Source: Actinomycetospora chibensis (GTDB lineage: Bacteria; Actinomycetota; Actinomycetes; Mycobacteriales; Pseudonocardiaceae). From it: 64,000 nucleotides of DNA. Shown piece by piece: positions 52,696 to 63,918 of this stretch. How positions within the stretch are numbered: position 1 is the stretch's first letter; each line of letters opens with the position of its first letter. A model generated the notes under the pieces. It saw only the letters and a list, made by a program, of their open reading frames with translations, did no database searches and was not told where the DNA came from. Location of the stretch: the NCBI RefSeq assembly GCF_028737215.1, contig NZ_JAQZAM010000005.1, positions 248,001-312,000 of the forward strand, written 5' to 3'. A program made the translations under genes and the position numbers.

Positions 52696-53427
52696 CTAGA
52701 CCCCCCGGAACACCGGTGCCCGCTTCTCCGCCCGGGCCCGGCGGCCCTCGACCAGGTCCTCGCTCGCCCAGCAGGCGTCGAACGCCGCAGCGACCTCGGC
52801 GGGCACCGGCGCGTCCTCGAGCAGCCGGGCGACGGCGAGCTTGTTGTAGGCCAGCGTGAGGGGCGCGAGGGCGGCCATCTCGGCGGCCCAGGCCAGGGCG
52901 GTGTCGCGGTCGCCGACGCGGTCGACCAGGCCGGCGGCACGGGCGGCGTCGTGGTCGAGGCGCTCGCAGGCCAGCAGGATCCGCCGCGCCGCGCCGCCGC
53001 CCGCCACGAGCGCGAGTCGGCGCACCGTCCACGGGTCGACGGCGAGGCCCAGCCCGGCGGTGGGCAGCCCGAACACGCCGGCCTGATCGACGACGCGCAG
53101 GTCCGCGGCGAGCGCGAGCTGCGTGCCGGCGCCGATCGCCGGCCCGTGCACCGCGGCCACGACGGGCACCGGCACCTCCGCGAGCCGGTGCAGCATGCCG
53201 TAGAGCGCGGCGAGGAAGTCGGGGTCGCCGACGGTGTCGAGGTCCGCGCCGGAGCAGAACGCCGTGCCCTCACCGGTCAGCACGAGCACACGGGCGCCGT
53301 CGGCGAGGGCGGCGTCGACGGCCGCGTGCAGATCGCGGCAGTGGGCGGTGTCGAGTGCGTTGCGCCGCTCGGTGCGGTCCAGGCGGATCTCGTGGACCGC
53401 GTCGTCGTGGCGCTGGGTGCCGATCAC
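52696..53427 (-). CDS. crotonase-fold protein lacking both catalytic Glu residues
   Basis: A 243-residue enoyl-CoA hydratase/isomerase family protein with RRNALDTAHC, AFCSGADLDTVGD and HGPAIGAGTQLALAADLRVV. The oxyanion-hole positions are present. The two catalytic Glu of true hydratases are replaced: Gln103 (GAGTQ for GGGxE) and Thr123 (GLPTAG for GxPE). It may be an isomerase, a decarboxylase-like enzyme or inactive, but not a standard hydratase. GTG 53427 begins 7 nt after the methyltransferase stop. It is convergent with the HAD-PlsC gene, with a 4-bp gap. Confidence 0.88.
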   Translation of the reverse strand: MIGTQRHDDAVHEIRLDRTERRNALDTAHCRDLHAAVDAALADGARVLVLTGEGTAFCSGADLDTVGDPDFLAALYGMLHRLAEVPVPVVAAVHGPAIGAGTQLALAADLRVVDQAGVFGLPTAGLGLAVDPWTVRRLALVAGGGAARRILLACERLDHDAARAAGLVDRVGDRDTALAWAAEMAALAPLTLAYNKLAVARLLEDAPVPAEVAAAFDACWASEDLVEGRRARAEKRAPVFRGV

Positions 53428-53434
53428 GCGCCGA

Positions 53435-54238
53435 TCATCCCCGGCGGTCGGGCCGCCGCGCGACCACACCCCACAGCCCGCTCGCCGTCTCCCCGGCACC
53501 CGGCACCGCGCCCGCCGGGACCCAGTGCGGCGCGGAGGCCCACCCGGGTCCGACCAGCTCCAGGCCCTCGAGCCACGGGTCCATGTCCTCGGGGTCCCGC
53601 AGCGTCGGCGCGTAGCTCCAGCCGCCGTGGTTGATCGTCGACCAGGTGTGGAGATCGGGCCGTCCGACGCCCGTGAGATGCGAGATCGCGACACCGCTCC
53701 CCGGAGCAAGGGCCTCGCGGTAGCGGCGCATCGCCTCCGCGGCGACCGCGTCGGGCACGTAGTGCAGGACGCCGACGGCGAGCACACCGACCGGTCGCGT
53801 CAGGTCCAGGAGGTCCCGGACCTCGGGCGCGGCCAGCACCGTCTCCGCGTCGCCCGCGTCGGCCAGCAGCACCGAGACGCCCTCGTGGCGCGCGACGACG
53901 CGGCGGGCGTGCACCACCGCGACCGGGTCCTCGTCGACGTAGGCCACCCGCGCCCCGGGATGCACGCGACGCGCGCGGGTGTGGACGTGGTCGACGGTCG
54001 GCAGGCCCGCGCCCAGCTCGAGGAACTGGTCGATGCCCTCGGCGCACCAGTGGTCCACCACCGCGGCGGAGAACCGTCGGTGGCCCCGGCACAGGTCGCC
54101 CATGCCGGGCAGGACCTGATCCACCTCCGCGGCGAACTCCCGGTCGACGAGGGTGTTGTCGTCGCCTCCGAGATAGTGGTCGAACACGCGCGCCAGGTTC
54201 GGCGGCGTCTCCTCGTCGTCCGGCCCGAGATCGGTCAT
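53435..54238 (-). CDS. SAM-dependent methyltransferase, DUF574 family
   Basis: A 267-residue protein with the DUF574 opening PNLARVFDHYLGGDDNTLVDRE and LCRGHRRF, then QFLELGAGLPTVDHVH (SAM motif I variant), VAYVDEDPVAVVHA and VGVLAVGVLHYVPD. This family is expanded in actinobacteria with no defined substrate. ATG 54238 has GGGGGGAG 6-7 nt upstream. It is divergent from the S9 peptidase by 81 bp and followed by the crotonase gene on the same strand. Confidence 0.93.
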   Translation of the reverse strand: MTDLGPDDEETPPNLARVFDHYLGGDDNTLVDREFAAEVDQVLPGMGDLCRGHRRFSAAVVDHWCAEGIDQFLELGAGLPTVDHVHTRARRVHPGARVAYVDEDPVAVVHARRVVARHEGVSVLLADAGDAETVLAAPEVRDLLDLTRPVGVLAVGVLHYVPDAVAAEAMRRYREALAPGSGVAISHLTGVGRPDLHTWSTINHGGWSYAPTLRDPEDMDPWLEGLELVGPGWASAPHWVPAGAVPGAGETASGLWGVVARRPDRRG

Positions 54239-54319
54239 GGTGTCTCCCCCCGTGCGCATCCTCTCCCACCGGCCGGTCCACACGGCGGCAGCGGCACACC
54301 GGCGGGCAGGATTCGGGGC

Positions 54320-56188
54320 ATGACCGCGTCGTCGCCGCACCGCCGCCAGGACCCGGCTCCTGAGATCCCGGACGCCCTGTTCGCCGATGCCGCCGTCGAG
54401 AACCGCTGGCGGGGCCGGTTCACGGCCGCGCGCGTCTCGGTGCCCGACTGGGCACGAGACGCCCCGGATCACAGCGTCTACTCGTCGAACGCCACCGGGA
54501 CCTGGGAGATCTACGCCTGGGATCGCTCCGCGGACACCCATCGGCGGGTCACCGACCGGCCGAACGGCACACGGGGCGGCGCGCCGAGCACCGACGGCAC
54601 CGCGATCTGGTGGTTCGACGACACCGACGGCGACGAGTTCGGGGTGTGGGTCCGCGAGCCCTTCGCCGGCGGGTCCGCCGAGCCGGCCGTCGCGGGCGCG
54701 GAGCCCGGTTACCCGGCGGGGCTCGACCTGGGCCGGCGGACGGTCGCCGTCGGCTGGTCGACCGACGACGGGTCGACGCTCGCGGTGAGCGAGGGCAGTG
54801 ACGACGGGTGGGGAGAAGCGCGCGTCCTCTACACCCACACCGAGGACGCCGGGATCGGGGCGCTGTCGCGCGACGAGACGCTGCTGGCCATCTCGCACGC
54901 CGAGCACGGCGACTCGCGCCACCCGGCGATCCGCGTCCTGCGGGTCGCCGACGCCGTCGCGGTGGGCGAGCGGCACGACGGCGAGGGGAAGGGCCTGGAC
55001 CCGATCGAGTTCGCGCCGGTCGAGGGCGACCAACGCCTGCTCGTCGGCCACGAGCGCCGCGGCCGCGACGAGCTGCTGATCTGGGACCTGGCGACGGACA
55101 CCGAGACCGTGCTCGACATCGACCTGCCCGGCGACCTCTCCGCCGGCTTCTACCCCGACGCTTCGGCGCTGCTCGTCGCCCACACCCGCGCGGGCCGCAC
55201 GACGCTGCACCGCTACGACCTCGCCACGGGCGCGCTGTCCGACCTGCCGACGGCCGCCGGCTCGGTCGGCGGTGCGGACGTACGTCCCGACGGGACCGTG
55301 GAGTACGGCTGGTCGTCGGCGGCGTACCCGTCGTCGGTGCGCGCCCTGCGCCCGGACGGCACCGACACCGAGCTGCTCGCCCCGCCCGGGGAGCGACCCG
55401 AGCCCTCCGTCGCCCTGGAGGACGCGTGGGTCGACGGGGTCGCCGGTCCGGTCCACGCGCTGTGGACCCGACCCGCGGGCACGACCGGCCCCGTCCCGAC
55501 CGTGTTCATGATCCACGGAGGCCCGCAGGCGGCCGACGAGGACCGCTGGTCGCCGGTGCGCGCGGTGTGGGTCGACGCGGGCTTCGCCGTGGTGCACGTG
55601 AACTACCGCGGCTCGTCGGGCTATGGGTCGGCGTGGCGGGACGCCATCGAGGGACGCCCGGGCACCACGGAGCTCGAGGACGTCGCCGCGGTGCACGACT
55701 GGGCCGTCGCGTCGGGGCTCGCCGACCCGGCCGCCTGTGTGCTCGAAGGCTGGTCCTGGGGTGGCTACCTCACGCTGCTCGGCCTCGGGCGCCAGCCGGA
55801 GCGCTGGGCGGTGGGATGCGCGGGCGTCCCGGTGGCGGACTACCTCGCGGCCTACGAGGACGAGATGGAGCCGCTGCGCGCCTTCGACCGCTCGCTGTTC
55901 GGCGGGTCGCCCGAGCAGGTGCCGGAGCGCTACACGGAGGCGTCACCGCTCACGTGGGTGGACGCGGTGCGGGCGCCGGTCCTCGTGCTCGCCGGCGAGA
56001 ACGACCCGCGCTGCCCGATCCGCCAGATCGACAACTACCTGGACGCCCTGGCGGAGCGGGGGCGGGAGTACGCGATGGTGCGCTACGACGCCGGGCACGG
56101 GTCCCTGGTGGTGGCCGAGACCCTCCGGCACACGGTCGCCGAGATCGCGTTCGCCCGCCGCGCGCTCGGGCTCCCCGTCCCCGCCTGA
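54320..56188 (+). CDS. S9-family (prolyl oligopeptidase-like) serine peptidase
   Basis: A 622-residue cytoplasmic protein without signal peptide. The N-terminal beta-propeller (about 35-370) has repeated blades such as SSNATGTWEIYAWDR and LSRDETLLAISHAEHGD. The C-terminal alpha/beta hydrolase has MIHGGPQAADEDRW, VNYRGSSGYG, Ser479 in GWSWGGYLTLL, Asp562 in GENDPRCP and His593 in DAGHGS. It is probably an oligopeptidase or acylaminoacyl peptidase. ATG 54320 is the first start in frame that keeps the family N-terminus. Confidence 0.92.
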   Translation: MTASSPHRRQDPAPEIPDALFADAAVENRWRGRFTAARVSVPDWARDAPDHSVYSSNATGTWEIYAWDRSADTHRRVTDRPNGTRGGAPSTDGTAIWWFDDTDGDEFGVWVREPFAGGSAEPAVAGAEPGYPAGLDLGRRTVAVGWSTDDGSTLAVSEGSDDGWGEARVLYTHTEDAGIGALSRDETLLAISHAEHGDSRHPAIRVLRVADAVAVGERHDGEGKGLDPIEFAPVEGDQRLLVGHERRGRDELLIWDLATDTETVLDIDLPGDLSAGFYPDASALLVAHTRAGRTTLHRYDLATGALSDLPTAAGSVGGADVRPDGTVEYGWSSAAYPSSVRALRPDGTDTELLAPPGERPEPSVALEDAWVDGVAGPVHALWTRPAGTTGPVPTVFMIHGGPQAADEDRWSPVRAVWVDAGFAVVHVNYRGSSGYGSAWRDAIEGRPGTTELEDVAAVHDWAVASGLADPAACVLEGWSWGGYLTLLGLGRQPERWAVGCAGVPVADYLAAYEDEMEPLRAFDRSLFGGSPEQVPERYTEASPLTWVDAVRAPVLVLAGENDPRCPIRQIDNYLDALAERGREYAMVRYDAGHGSLVVAETLRHTVAEIAFARRALGLPVPA

Positions 56189-56193
56189 GGGGC

Positions 56194-56670
56194 TCAGGCC
56201 GTCTTGGCCTGCCACATCCAGTGGGCCTCCTCGAGCTTCGCCGTCTGGGCGATGAGCAGGTCCTGGGTGACCGGGTCGGGCTCGTCGGTGGCCTCGATGC
56301 GCTCGCGCATGCGCTCGATGAGACGCGCGAGGGTCTCGACGACGGCCTCGTTGACGTCCTCGACGTCGCGCCAGCCCTCCTCGGTCTTCTGCAGACCGCT
56401 GCTCTTGGCGACGGTCTCCGTGCGGCCGTCGGGCGAGACACCGATGGTGGCGGCGCGCTCGGCGACCTCGTCGGAGTAGGTCCGCGCGAGCTCGACCAGC
56501 TCGTCGAGGTGCAGGTGCGCCTCGCGGAAGTTGCGACCGACGACGTTCCAGTGCCACTGCTTGGCGGTCAGGGACAGGTCGACGAAGTCGGCCAGGCTGT
56601 CCTGCAGGACGGCGCCGACGGTCTGCTGCGCGTCGTCGGGCAGGGGGCTCGTGATGGGGGCGGTGGCCAT
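56194..56670 (-). CDS. dps: Dps-type ferritin-like DNA-protection protein
   Basis: Dps forms a 12-mer that oxidises and stores iron and shields DNA. The 158-residue protein has the inter-subunit ferroxidase residues in LTAKQWHWNVVGRNFREAHLHLDEL and TYSDEVAERAATIG. The C-terminal end (LEEAHWMWQAKTA) lacks a basic DNA-binding tail. ATG 56670 has AGGAG about 9 nt upstream. It is convergent with the peptidase and lies downstream of the catalase on the same strand. Confidence 0.93.
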   Translation of the reverse strand: MATAPITSPLPDDAQQTVGAVLQDSLADFVDLSLTAKQWHWNVVGRNFREAHLHLDELVELARTYSDEVAERAATIGVSPDGRTETVAKSSGLQKTEEGWRDVEDVNEAVVETLARLIERMRERIEATDEPDPVTQDLLIAQTAKLEEAHWMWQAKTA

Positions 56671-56702
56671 GGTGGTGATCTCCTCTCGAACACCACGGCC
56701 CA

Positions 56703-56722
56703 CCCCACCAGGATGTGTGGGG
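56703..56722. promoter_or_regulatory. inverted repeat upstream of dps
   Basis: CCCCAC (56703-56708) and GTGGGG (56717-56722) with an 8-nt spacer lie between the catalase stop and the dps start. Either a terminator for catalase or an operator for dps. Confidence 0.35.
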
Positions 56723-56754
56723 CAGGCCGGGTGCCGTGTGTGTGAGCGCGTGGC

Positions 56755-58239
56755 TCAGCTCTGGCTGAGGACCTTCTGCTCCTTGCCGGTCAGCTCGCGG
56801 ACGCGGTCCTCGACACGCTGACCCATGCCCTCGTCGATCGACTTCCAGTAGTCGAACGCGCGGGCGAGGACGTCGTCACCGACCCCCTTGGAGAGGTGGC
56901 CGGAGACGTTCTCGACGAAGCGCTCGCGCATGTCGTCGTCCCAGACCTCGAGCATCATCGTGCGGGCCTGGACCTCGTCGGTGTCCTCGGCGTGCGGCAC
57001 GTAGGCCGCGCGCTGGATCTGACCGTCCGAGTACCACGTCGGCGGCTGGATCGTCTCGGTCGTCTGCGGGCCGCCCTTGGTGTTCGGCGCGTAGACCGGG
57101 TCCGGCGCGTTCACGACCCGCATCGCGCCCGCGACGGTGTACGGGTGCGCGTCGGTGCCCTGCGGCGAGTTCACCGGGATCTGCTTGTAGTTGACCCCGA
57201 GCCGGGCGCGGTGCGCGTCGGCGTACGAGAACCCGCGGGCCAGCAGCATCTTGTCCGGCGACAGGCCCAGCCCGGGCGGCTGGTTGTTCGGCTCGAACGC
57301 GACCTGCTCGATCTCGGTGTGGTAGTCGACCGGGTTCCGGTTCAGCGTCATCTTCCCGACCTCCTGGAGGGGGTAGTCGCTGTGCGGCCACACCTTCGTC
57401 AGGTCGAACGGGTTGAACCGGTAGGTCTTCGCGTCCTCGAACGGCATGATCTGCACGTGGAGGGTCCAGCTCGGGAACTCCCCGCGCTCGATCGCCTCGT
57501 AGAGGTCGCGCTGGTGGTAGTCGGCGTCCTCACCCGCGAGGCGGCCGGCCTCCTCCTCGGTCAGGCACTCGACGCCCTGGTCGGACTTGAAGTGGTACTT
57601 GACCCAGAACTCCTCGCCGGCCGAGTTGACCCACATGTAGGTGTGGCTCGAGTAGCCGTTCATGTGGCGCCAGTCCTTCGGGATGCCCCGGTCGCCCATG
57701 AGCCACGTGACCTGGTGCTTCGACTCGGGCGAGAGCGTCCAGAAGTCCCACTGCATGTCGTGGTCGCGCAGGCCGTTGCGGGCGAGGCGCTTCTGCGACC
57801 GGATGAAGTTCTGGAACTTCATGGGGTCGCGGATGAAGAAGACCGGCGTGTTGTTGCCGACCATGTCCCAGTTGCCCTCGCGGGTCCACAGCTTGAGGGC
57901 GAATCCGCGCGGGTCGCGCCAGGTGTCCGGGCTGCCCCGCTCACCGGCGACGGTGGAGAACCGGATGATCCCCTCGGTGGTCTCACCGGGCTGGAAGACC
58001 GCGGCCTTGGTGTAGGCCGAGACGTCCTGCGTGACCTCGAACGTCAGGAACGCCCCGCTGCCCTTCGCGTGCGGCTGACGCTCCGGGATGCGCTCCCGGT
58101 TGAAGTTCGCCATCTGCTCGATCAGGTAGTGGTCCTGGAGGACCAGGGGTCCGTCCGTCCCGACCGTCGCGGAGAACTCGTGGCTGGGTGCCGGGATACC
58201 GGCGTCGTCGGTGGCGTAAGAACGGTTCGGATTGGTCAC
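56755..58239 (-). CDS. katA: monofunctional haem catalase
   Basis: A 494-residue clade 1/3-size catalase that breaks down hydrogen peroxide. His57 is in [12 protein letters not shown] (active-site His), Asn is in [14 protein letters not shown], and the haem-ligating Tyr339 is in [17 protein letters not shown]. The residue pair [13 protein letters not shown] is also typical. GTG 58239 has GGAGAGG 5 nt upstream. It follows the Fur gene by 35 bp on the same strand, the common regulator-catalase layout. Confidence 0.96.
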   Translation of the reverse strand: MTNPNRSYATDDAGIPAPSHEFSATVGTDGPLVLQDHYLIEQMANFNRERIPERQPHAKGSGAFLTFEVTQDVSAYTKAAVFQPGETTEGIIRFSTVAGERGSPDTWRDPRGFALKLWTREGNWDMVGNNTPVFFIRDPMKFQNFIRSQKRLARNGLRDHDMQWDFWTLSPESKHQVTWLMGDRGIPKDWRHMNGYSSHTYMWVNSAGEEFWVKYHFKSDQGVECLTEEEAGRLAGEDADYHQRDLYEAIERGEFPSWTLHVQIMPFEDAKTYRFNPFDLTKVWPHSDYPLQEVGKMTLNRNPVDYHTEIEQVAFEPNNQPPGLGLSPDKMLLARGFSYADAHRARLGVNYKQIPVNSPQGTDAHPYTVAGAMRVVNAPDPVYAPNTKGGPQTTETIQPPTWYSDGQIQRAAYVPHAEDTDEVQARTMMLEVWDDDMRERFVENVSGHLSKGVGDDVLARAFDYWKSIDEGMGQRVEDRVRELTGKEQKVLSQS

Positions 58240-58274
58240 GTTCGCCTCTCCTCGTGGTGGTGGCTCTCGTGTCT

Positions 58275-58820
58275 TCACCGTGACGGGATCGAGCTCGTCC
58301 CGTCGGCGTCGATATGCGGGGTACCCGCTCCTGCGTCCCGGCAGGCCGGGCAGGTGCCCCAGAAGACGATCTCGGCCTCGTCGACGACGAAGCCCCCCGC
58401 GTCGGACGGGGCCAGGCACGGGCGCTCGCCGACCACGCAGTCGATGTCGGCGGTCGCGCCGCACGCGCGGCACACGACGTGGTGGTGGTTGTCGCCCGTG
58501 CGGGTCTCGTACCGCGCCGCGGAGCCCGCGGGCTCGATGCGGCGCACGAGGCCGGCGTCCACGCACGCGGCGAGGACGTCGTACACGGCCTGGGTGGACA
58601 CCGACCCCAACCGGCCGCGCACCGCCGACGCCACGGCGTCCGCCGTGGAGTGGGGGTGATCGCCGAGGACCCCGAGCACCGCCTGCCGGGGCGCGGTGAC
58701 CCGCAGTCCGGCCTGGCGGAGCCGTGCCCGCGGATCGGCCACGTGGTGACGTGGATCCGCAGGAGACGCGACCACGGGCATTACTGCGGGGTCGCCCTCG
58801 TGCTCGGTCCGTGAGGTCAT
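58275..58820 (-). CDS. Fur-family regulator of the catalase (FurA/CatR/PerR-like)
   Basis: A 181-residue Fur protein: winged helix [25 protein letters not shown] with [21 protein letters not shown], then [20 protein letters not shown] and a C-terminal CPACRDA. The two CxxC pairs bind structural zinc and the HHH cluster carries the regulatory metal. Location directly before katA points to a peroxide-responsive repressor of the pair. ATG 58820 is in frame with the family start; a TTGACT element lies about 35 bp upstream. Confidence 0.92.
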   Translation of the reverse strand: MTSRTEHEGDPAVMPVVASPADPRHHVADPRARLRQAGLRVTAPRQAVLGVLGDHPHSTADAVASAVRGRLGSVSTQAVYDVLAACVDAGLVRRIEPAGSAARYETRTGDNHHHVVCRACGATADIDCVVGERPCLAPSDAGGFVVDEAEIVFWGTCPACRDAGAGTPHIDADGTSSIPSR

Positions 58821-58878
58821 GATGACCCCAAGGTGCCAGCCAGACTGGAACGAGTCAAGAAAAGCGGGCGGCCGCGCC

Positions 58879-59931
58879 TCAGCTCCGGACGAGCTCCTCG
58901 GCGATCTCGTAGGTGTTCAGCGCGGCGCCCTTGCGCAGGTTGTCGCCGCACACGAAGAAGTCGAGGGTGTCCGGGAAGTCCAGCGCCTGCCGCACGCGCC
59001 CGACGTAGGTCGGGTCCTCGCCGACGACGTCCGCCGGGGTCGGGAAGCGCTTGGCCTCCGGCTCGTCGACCAGCACGATCGAGGGCTGGGCGGCGAAGAC
59101 CTGGTGCGCCGTGGCGACGTCGACCGGGCCGGCGAAGGTGGCGTGCACCGCGAGCGAGTGCGTGGTGATCACGGGCACCCGCACGCAGGTGGCCGACACC
59201 TTGAGCTCGGGCAGGTCGAGGATCTTCCGCGACTCGTTGCGGACCTTGAGCTCCTCGGAGGTCCAGCCGTCCGCCTTCGGCGAGCCCGCGAACGGCACCA
59301 CGTTGAGCGCCAGCGGGGCGCCGAACGGGGTGTCCTCGGAGAGCCCCGCGGCCGCGAGGGCCTCGGCGACGTCGCCGCGCCGGTTGCCGACGTCCTTGCC
59401 GGCGACGGCCGCGAGCTCGGCGCGCAGGCGGTCGATGCCGTCCTGGCCCGCACCGGACGCCGCCTGGTAGCTGGCGACGACGAGCTCGCGCAGCCCGAAG
59501 GCGCGGTGCAGGGCGCCGAGCGCGGCCATCATCGACAGCGTCGTGCAGTTCGGGTTGGCGACGATGCCCTTCGGCCGCGTGTGCGCCGCCTCCGCGTTGA
59601 CCTCGGGCACGACGAGCGGGACCTCGGGGTCCATCCGGAACGCCCCGGAGTTGTCGACCGCGATCGCGCCGCGGGACACCGCCACCGGCGCCCACTCGGC
59701 GCTGATCTCGTCGGGCACGTCGAACATCGCGATGTCGATGCCGTCGAAGGCCTCGGGCGCGAGCGCGACGACCTCGATCTCCCGGCCGCGCACCGTGAGG
59801 CGCTTGCCCGCCGAGCGCGGCGAGGCGATCAGGCGAATCTCCGACCAGGGCACGGTCTCCCGGGCGTTGATGATGTCGATCATGACGGTGCCCACGGCCC
59901 CGGTCGCGCCGACGATGGCGAGGGTGGTCAT
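58879..59931 (-). CDS. asd: aspartate-semialdehyde dehydrogenase
   Basis: Asd reduces aspartyl phosphate to aspartate semialdehyde for Lys, Met, Thr and diaminopimelate. The 350-residue protein has an NADP site [14 protein letters not shown], the catalytic Cys129 in [12 protein letters not shown], and later [21 protein letters not shown] with the substrate Arg/His. ATG 59931 lies 2 bp after the lysC stop (59934), so the genes are coupled. lysC-asd order matches other actinobacteria. Confidence 0.97.
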   Translation of the reverse strand: MTTLAIVGATGAVGTVMIDIINARETVPWSEIRLIASPRSAGKRLTVRGREIEVVALAPEAFDGIDIAMFDVPDEISAEWAPVAVSRGAIAVDNSGAFRMDPEVPLVVPEVNAEAAHTRPKGIVANPNCTTLSMMAALGALHRAFGLRELVVASYQAASGAGQDGIDRLRAELAAVAGKDVGNRRGDVAEALAAAGLSEDTPFGAPLALNVVPFAGSPKADGWTSEELKVRNESRKILDLPELKVSATCVRVPVITTHSLAVHATFAGPVDVATAHQVFAAQPSIVLVDEPEAKRFPTPADVVGEDPTYVGRVRQALDFPDTLDFFVCGDNLRKGAALNTYEIAEELVRS

Positions 59932-59933
59932 GG

Positions 59934-61199
59934 TCAGCGTCCTGTTCCCGCGTGCACCACGGCCTCCTCGTCGCCCCCGAGGTCGAAGGCGGCGTGGAGG
60001 GCGCGGACGGCGTCGTCCAGCTGGGTGTCGCGCATGAGCGCGGAGATCCGGATCTCCGAGGTGTTCATCATCTCGATGTTCACGCCGGCGAGGGCCAGCG
60101 ACTCGCAGAACGTCGCGGTGACGCCAGGGTGGCTGCGCATGCCGGCGCCCACGAGGGTCACCTTGCCGACGTGCTCGTCGTAGATGACGTCCTCGTGGCC
60201 GACCTCGCCCTGCACGGCGGACAGGGCGGCGACGCCCTTGGGGCCGTCCTTGACGGGCAGGGTGAAGGTCACGTCGGTCTTGCCCGTCTTCAGGTGCGAC
60301 ACGTTCTGCAGGACCATGTCGATGTTGATCTCGGCGTCGGCGACCGCGCGGAAGATGCGCGCCGCGAAGCCGGGCTGGTCGGGCACGCCGATGACCGTGA
60401 TCTTGGCCTCGGACCGGTCGTGCGCGACTCCGGTGAGGACGGCCTGTTCCACGCTGAGCTCCTCGATCGACCCGACGATCGTCGTGCCGGGCTTGTCGTT
60501 GTACGACGAGCGCACCCGCAGCGGCACGCCCTCGCGGCGGGCGTACTCCACGGCCCGCAGGTGCAGCACCTTGGCCCCGCACGCGGCCATCTCGAGCATC
60601 TCCTCGTAGGTGATGGTCTCGAGCAGCTTCGCGTCCGGGACGATGCGCGGGTCGGCGGAGTACACGCCGTCGACGTCCGTGTAGATCTCGCAGACGTCGG
60701 CCTTCATGGCGGCGGCCATCGCGACCGCCGTCGTGTCCGACCCGCCGCGGCCGAGCGTCGTGATCTCCTTGGAGTCCGCGCTGACGCCCTGGAACCCCGC
60801 GACGAGCGCGATGTGGTCCTCGGCGAGGGCGGCGTGGATGCGCCCCGGGGTGACGTCGACGATGCGGGCGTCGCCGTGCTTCCCCGTGGTGATCATGCCG
60901 GCCTGCGAGCCGCTGAACGACCGCGCGCGCCCGCCGAGGGCGTTGATCGCCATGGCCAGCAGCGCGTTGGAGATGCGCTCCCCCGACGTCAGCAGCATGT
61001 CCATCTCGCGCGGCGGCGGGCTGGGGTGCACCTGCATCGCGAGGTCGGTCAGCTCGTCGGTCGTGTCGCCCATGGCGGAGGCGACGACGACCACGTCGTT
61101 CCCGTCCTTGCCCGTGCGCACGATGCGCTCGGCCACCCGCCGGATGCGGTCGGCCGACTGCACCGACGAGCCGCCGTACTTCTGGACGACGAGTGCCAC
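59934..61199 (-). CDS. lysC: aspartokinase
   Basis: Phosphorylates aspartate as the first step of the aspartate pathway. The 421-residue protein has [17 protein letters not shown] (active-site Lys and Gly loop), [29 protein letters not shown], and two C-terminal ACT domains (about 265-340 and 345-415) for feedback by lysine and threonine. GTG 61199 has GGAGG about 6-8 nt upstream. In actinobacteria a smaller regulatory subunit is often made from an internal start in this gene; I cannot place it firmly here. Confidence 0.97.
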   Translation of the reverse strand: MALVVQKYGGSSVQSADRIRRVAERIVRTGKDGNDVVVVASAMGDTTDELTDLAMQVHPSPPPREMDMLLTSGERISNALLAMAINALGGRARSFSGSQAGMITTGKHGDARIVDVTPGRIHAALAEDHIALVAGFQGVSADSKEITTLGRGGSDTTAVAMAAAMKADVCEIYTDVDGVYSADPRIVPDAKLLETITYEEMLEMAACGAKVLHLRAVEYARREGVPLRVRSSYNDKPGTTIVGSIEELSVEQAVLTGVAHDRSEAKITVIGVPDQPGFAARIFRAVADAEINIDMVLQNVSHLKTGKTDVTFTLPVKDGPKGVAALSAVQGEVGHEDVIYDEHVGKVTLVGAGMRSHPGVTATFCESLALAGVNIEMMNTSEIRISALMRDTQLDDAVRALHAAFDLGGDEEAVVHAGTGR

Positions 61200-61291
61200 C
61201 GCGACGGACCTCCACCTGCTGGTCGGCGAACGGCTCCGACCCTATCCGAGGCCTGCGGGCTCACGAGGTGGCTGTCACCACCCTGGAGCGG

Positions 61292-61660
61292 CTACGGCGC
61301 GAGGGCGTTGAGAAGCTTGGAGACGACGATGCCGATCACGATCCACACGACCGCGGCGAGCCCGAAGTTGAGGATGATCCGCAGCGACTCGCTGGCGGGC
61401 AGGAACAGGTCGCCGATGCCCAGCGTCAGGTTGTTCGCGAGATCGCGGAAGAAGATCGTGATGCCGTTGGCGGGGTTGGCCCCGGCCACCGCGAGGATCA
61501 CGTGCACGACGAGGATCGCCGCGAAGATGACGGTGAGGATCCGGATCACCGACGCCGCCACGGTGAGGACCTTGCGGACCAGTGCGCGCATGTCCTCGGA
61601 GGTGTGCGAACGCCGCTGTTCGGACGTGTCCGTGCTCGCATCCTGCGCCATGCGCGACAT
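61292..61660 (-). CDS. small two- or three-helix membrane protein, unknown function
   Basis: A 122-residue protein with an amphipathic N-terminal helix (SEDMRALVRKVLTVAASVIRIL), hydrophobic segments at about 35-60 and 90-115, and between them a FFRDLANNLTLGIGDLF loop. Conserved hypothetical in look; I do not recognise a function. ATG 61660 is chosen because a TAACGT box (61672-61667) lies 6 nt before it; ATG 61663 and 61651 are alternatives. It lies upstream of lysC on the same strand and divergent from leuA. Confidence 0.7.
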   Translation of the reverse strand: MSRMAQDASTDTSEQRRSHTSEDMRALVRKVLTVAASVIRILTVIFAAILVVHVILAVAGANPANGITIFFRDLANNLTLGIGDLFLPASESLRIILNFGLAAVVWIVIGIVVSKLLNALAP

Positions 61661-61666
61661 CATGGC

Positions 61667-61672
61667 ACGTTA
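61667..61672 (-). promoter_or_regulatory. -10 box TAACGT, leaderless layout
   Basis: TAACGT on the minus strand ends 6 nt before ATG 61660. Confidence 0.4.
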
Positions 61673-61817
61673 GGTGACTGGTCGGTAGCCGAGGGTGCGA
61701 CCTGAGTCACCGAGGCACTTCTGCGCAGGTCGGAGGCCTGTTCGGGGGTGTGCGACCCCGGTCGTCCGGGGTCCCGGGGTACCGGACCACGACGTGGCGG
61801 GACTACCGTGGAGGGCG

Positions 61818-61870
61818 ATGTTCTCCGCGCCCGCAGCCCCGGCCATCACCCCGGGCCTGCTTCTTCGCCG

Positions 61871-61886
<16 letters not shown>
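61818..61886 (+). CDS. leuA leader peptide (LeuL)
   Basis: A 22-residue reading frame with ribosome site GGAGG 4-5 nt before ATG 61818. It contains three consecutive Leu codons (CTG CTT CTT) followed by Arg codons and ends GLLLRRRGGV. Leu-run plus RR-GG endings are known in actinobacterial leuA leaders, where slow reading at low leucyl-tRNA changes downstream RNA folding. CTT is a rare codon in this GC-rich genome, which should sharpen the response. Located 84 bp before leuA. Confidence 0.8.
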
Positions 61887-63782
<1,896 letters not shown>

Positions 63783-63788
63783 CGTTCC

Positions 63789-63839
63789 CGACTTCGGTGG
63801 CGGAACCCGCGCTGAGCGCGGGTTTCGTCACCGAGGTCG
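63789..63839 (+). terminator. 24-bp hairpin terminator of leuA
   Basis: Arms 63789-63812 and 63816-63839 pair almost perfectly (three G-U wobbles) around a TGA loop; core arm CGGTGGCGGAACCCGCGC. It begins 7 bp after the leuA stop. Confidence 0.75.
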
Positions 63840-63918
63840 CGTGCAGGGAGCAAGATCTCGGTTCGTGGCGCGGACGTCTTGCTGGGCGGAGCGTTCGCTC
63901 CACGCACCCGGACCTTGC

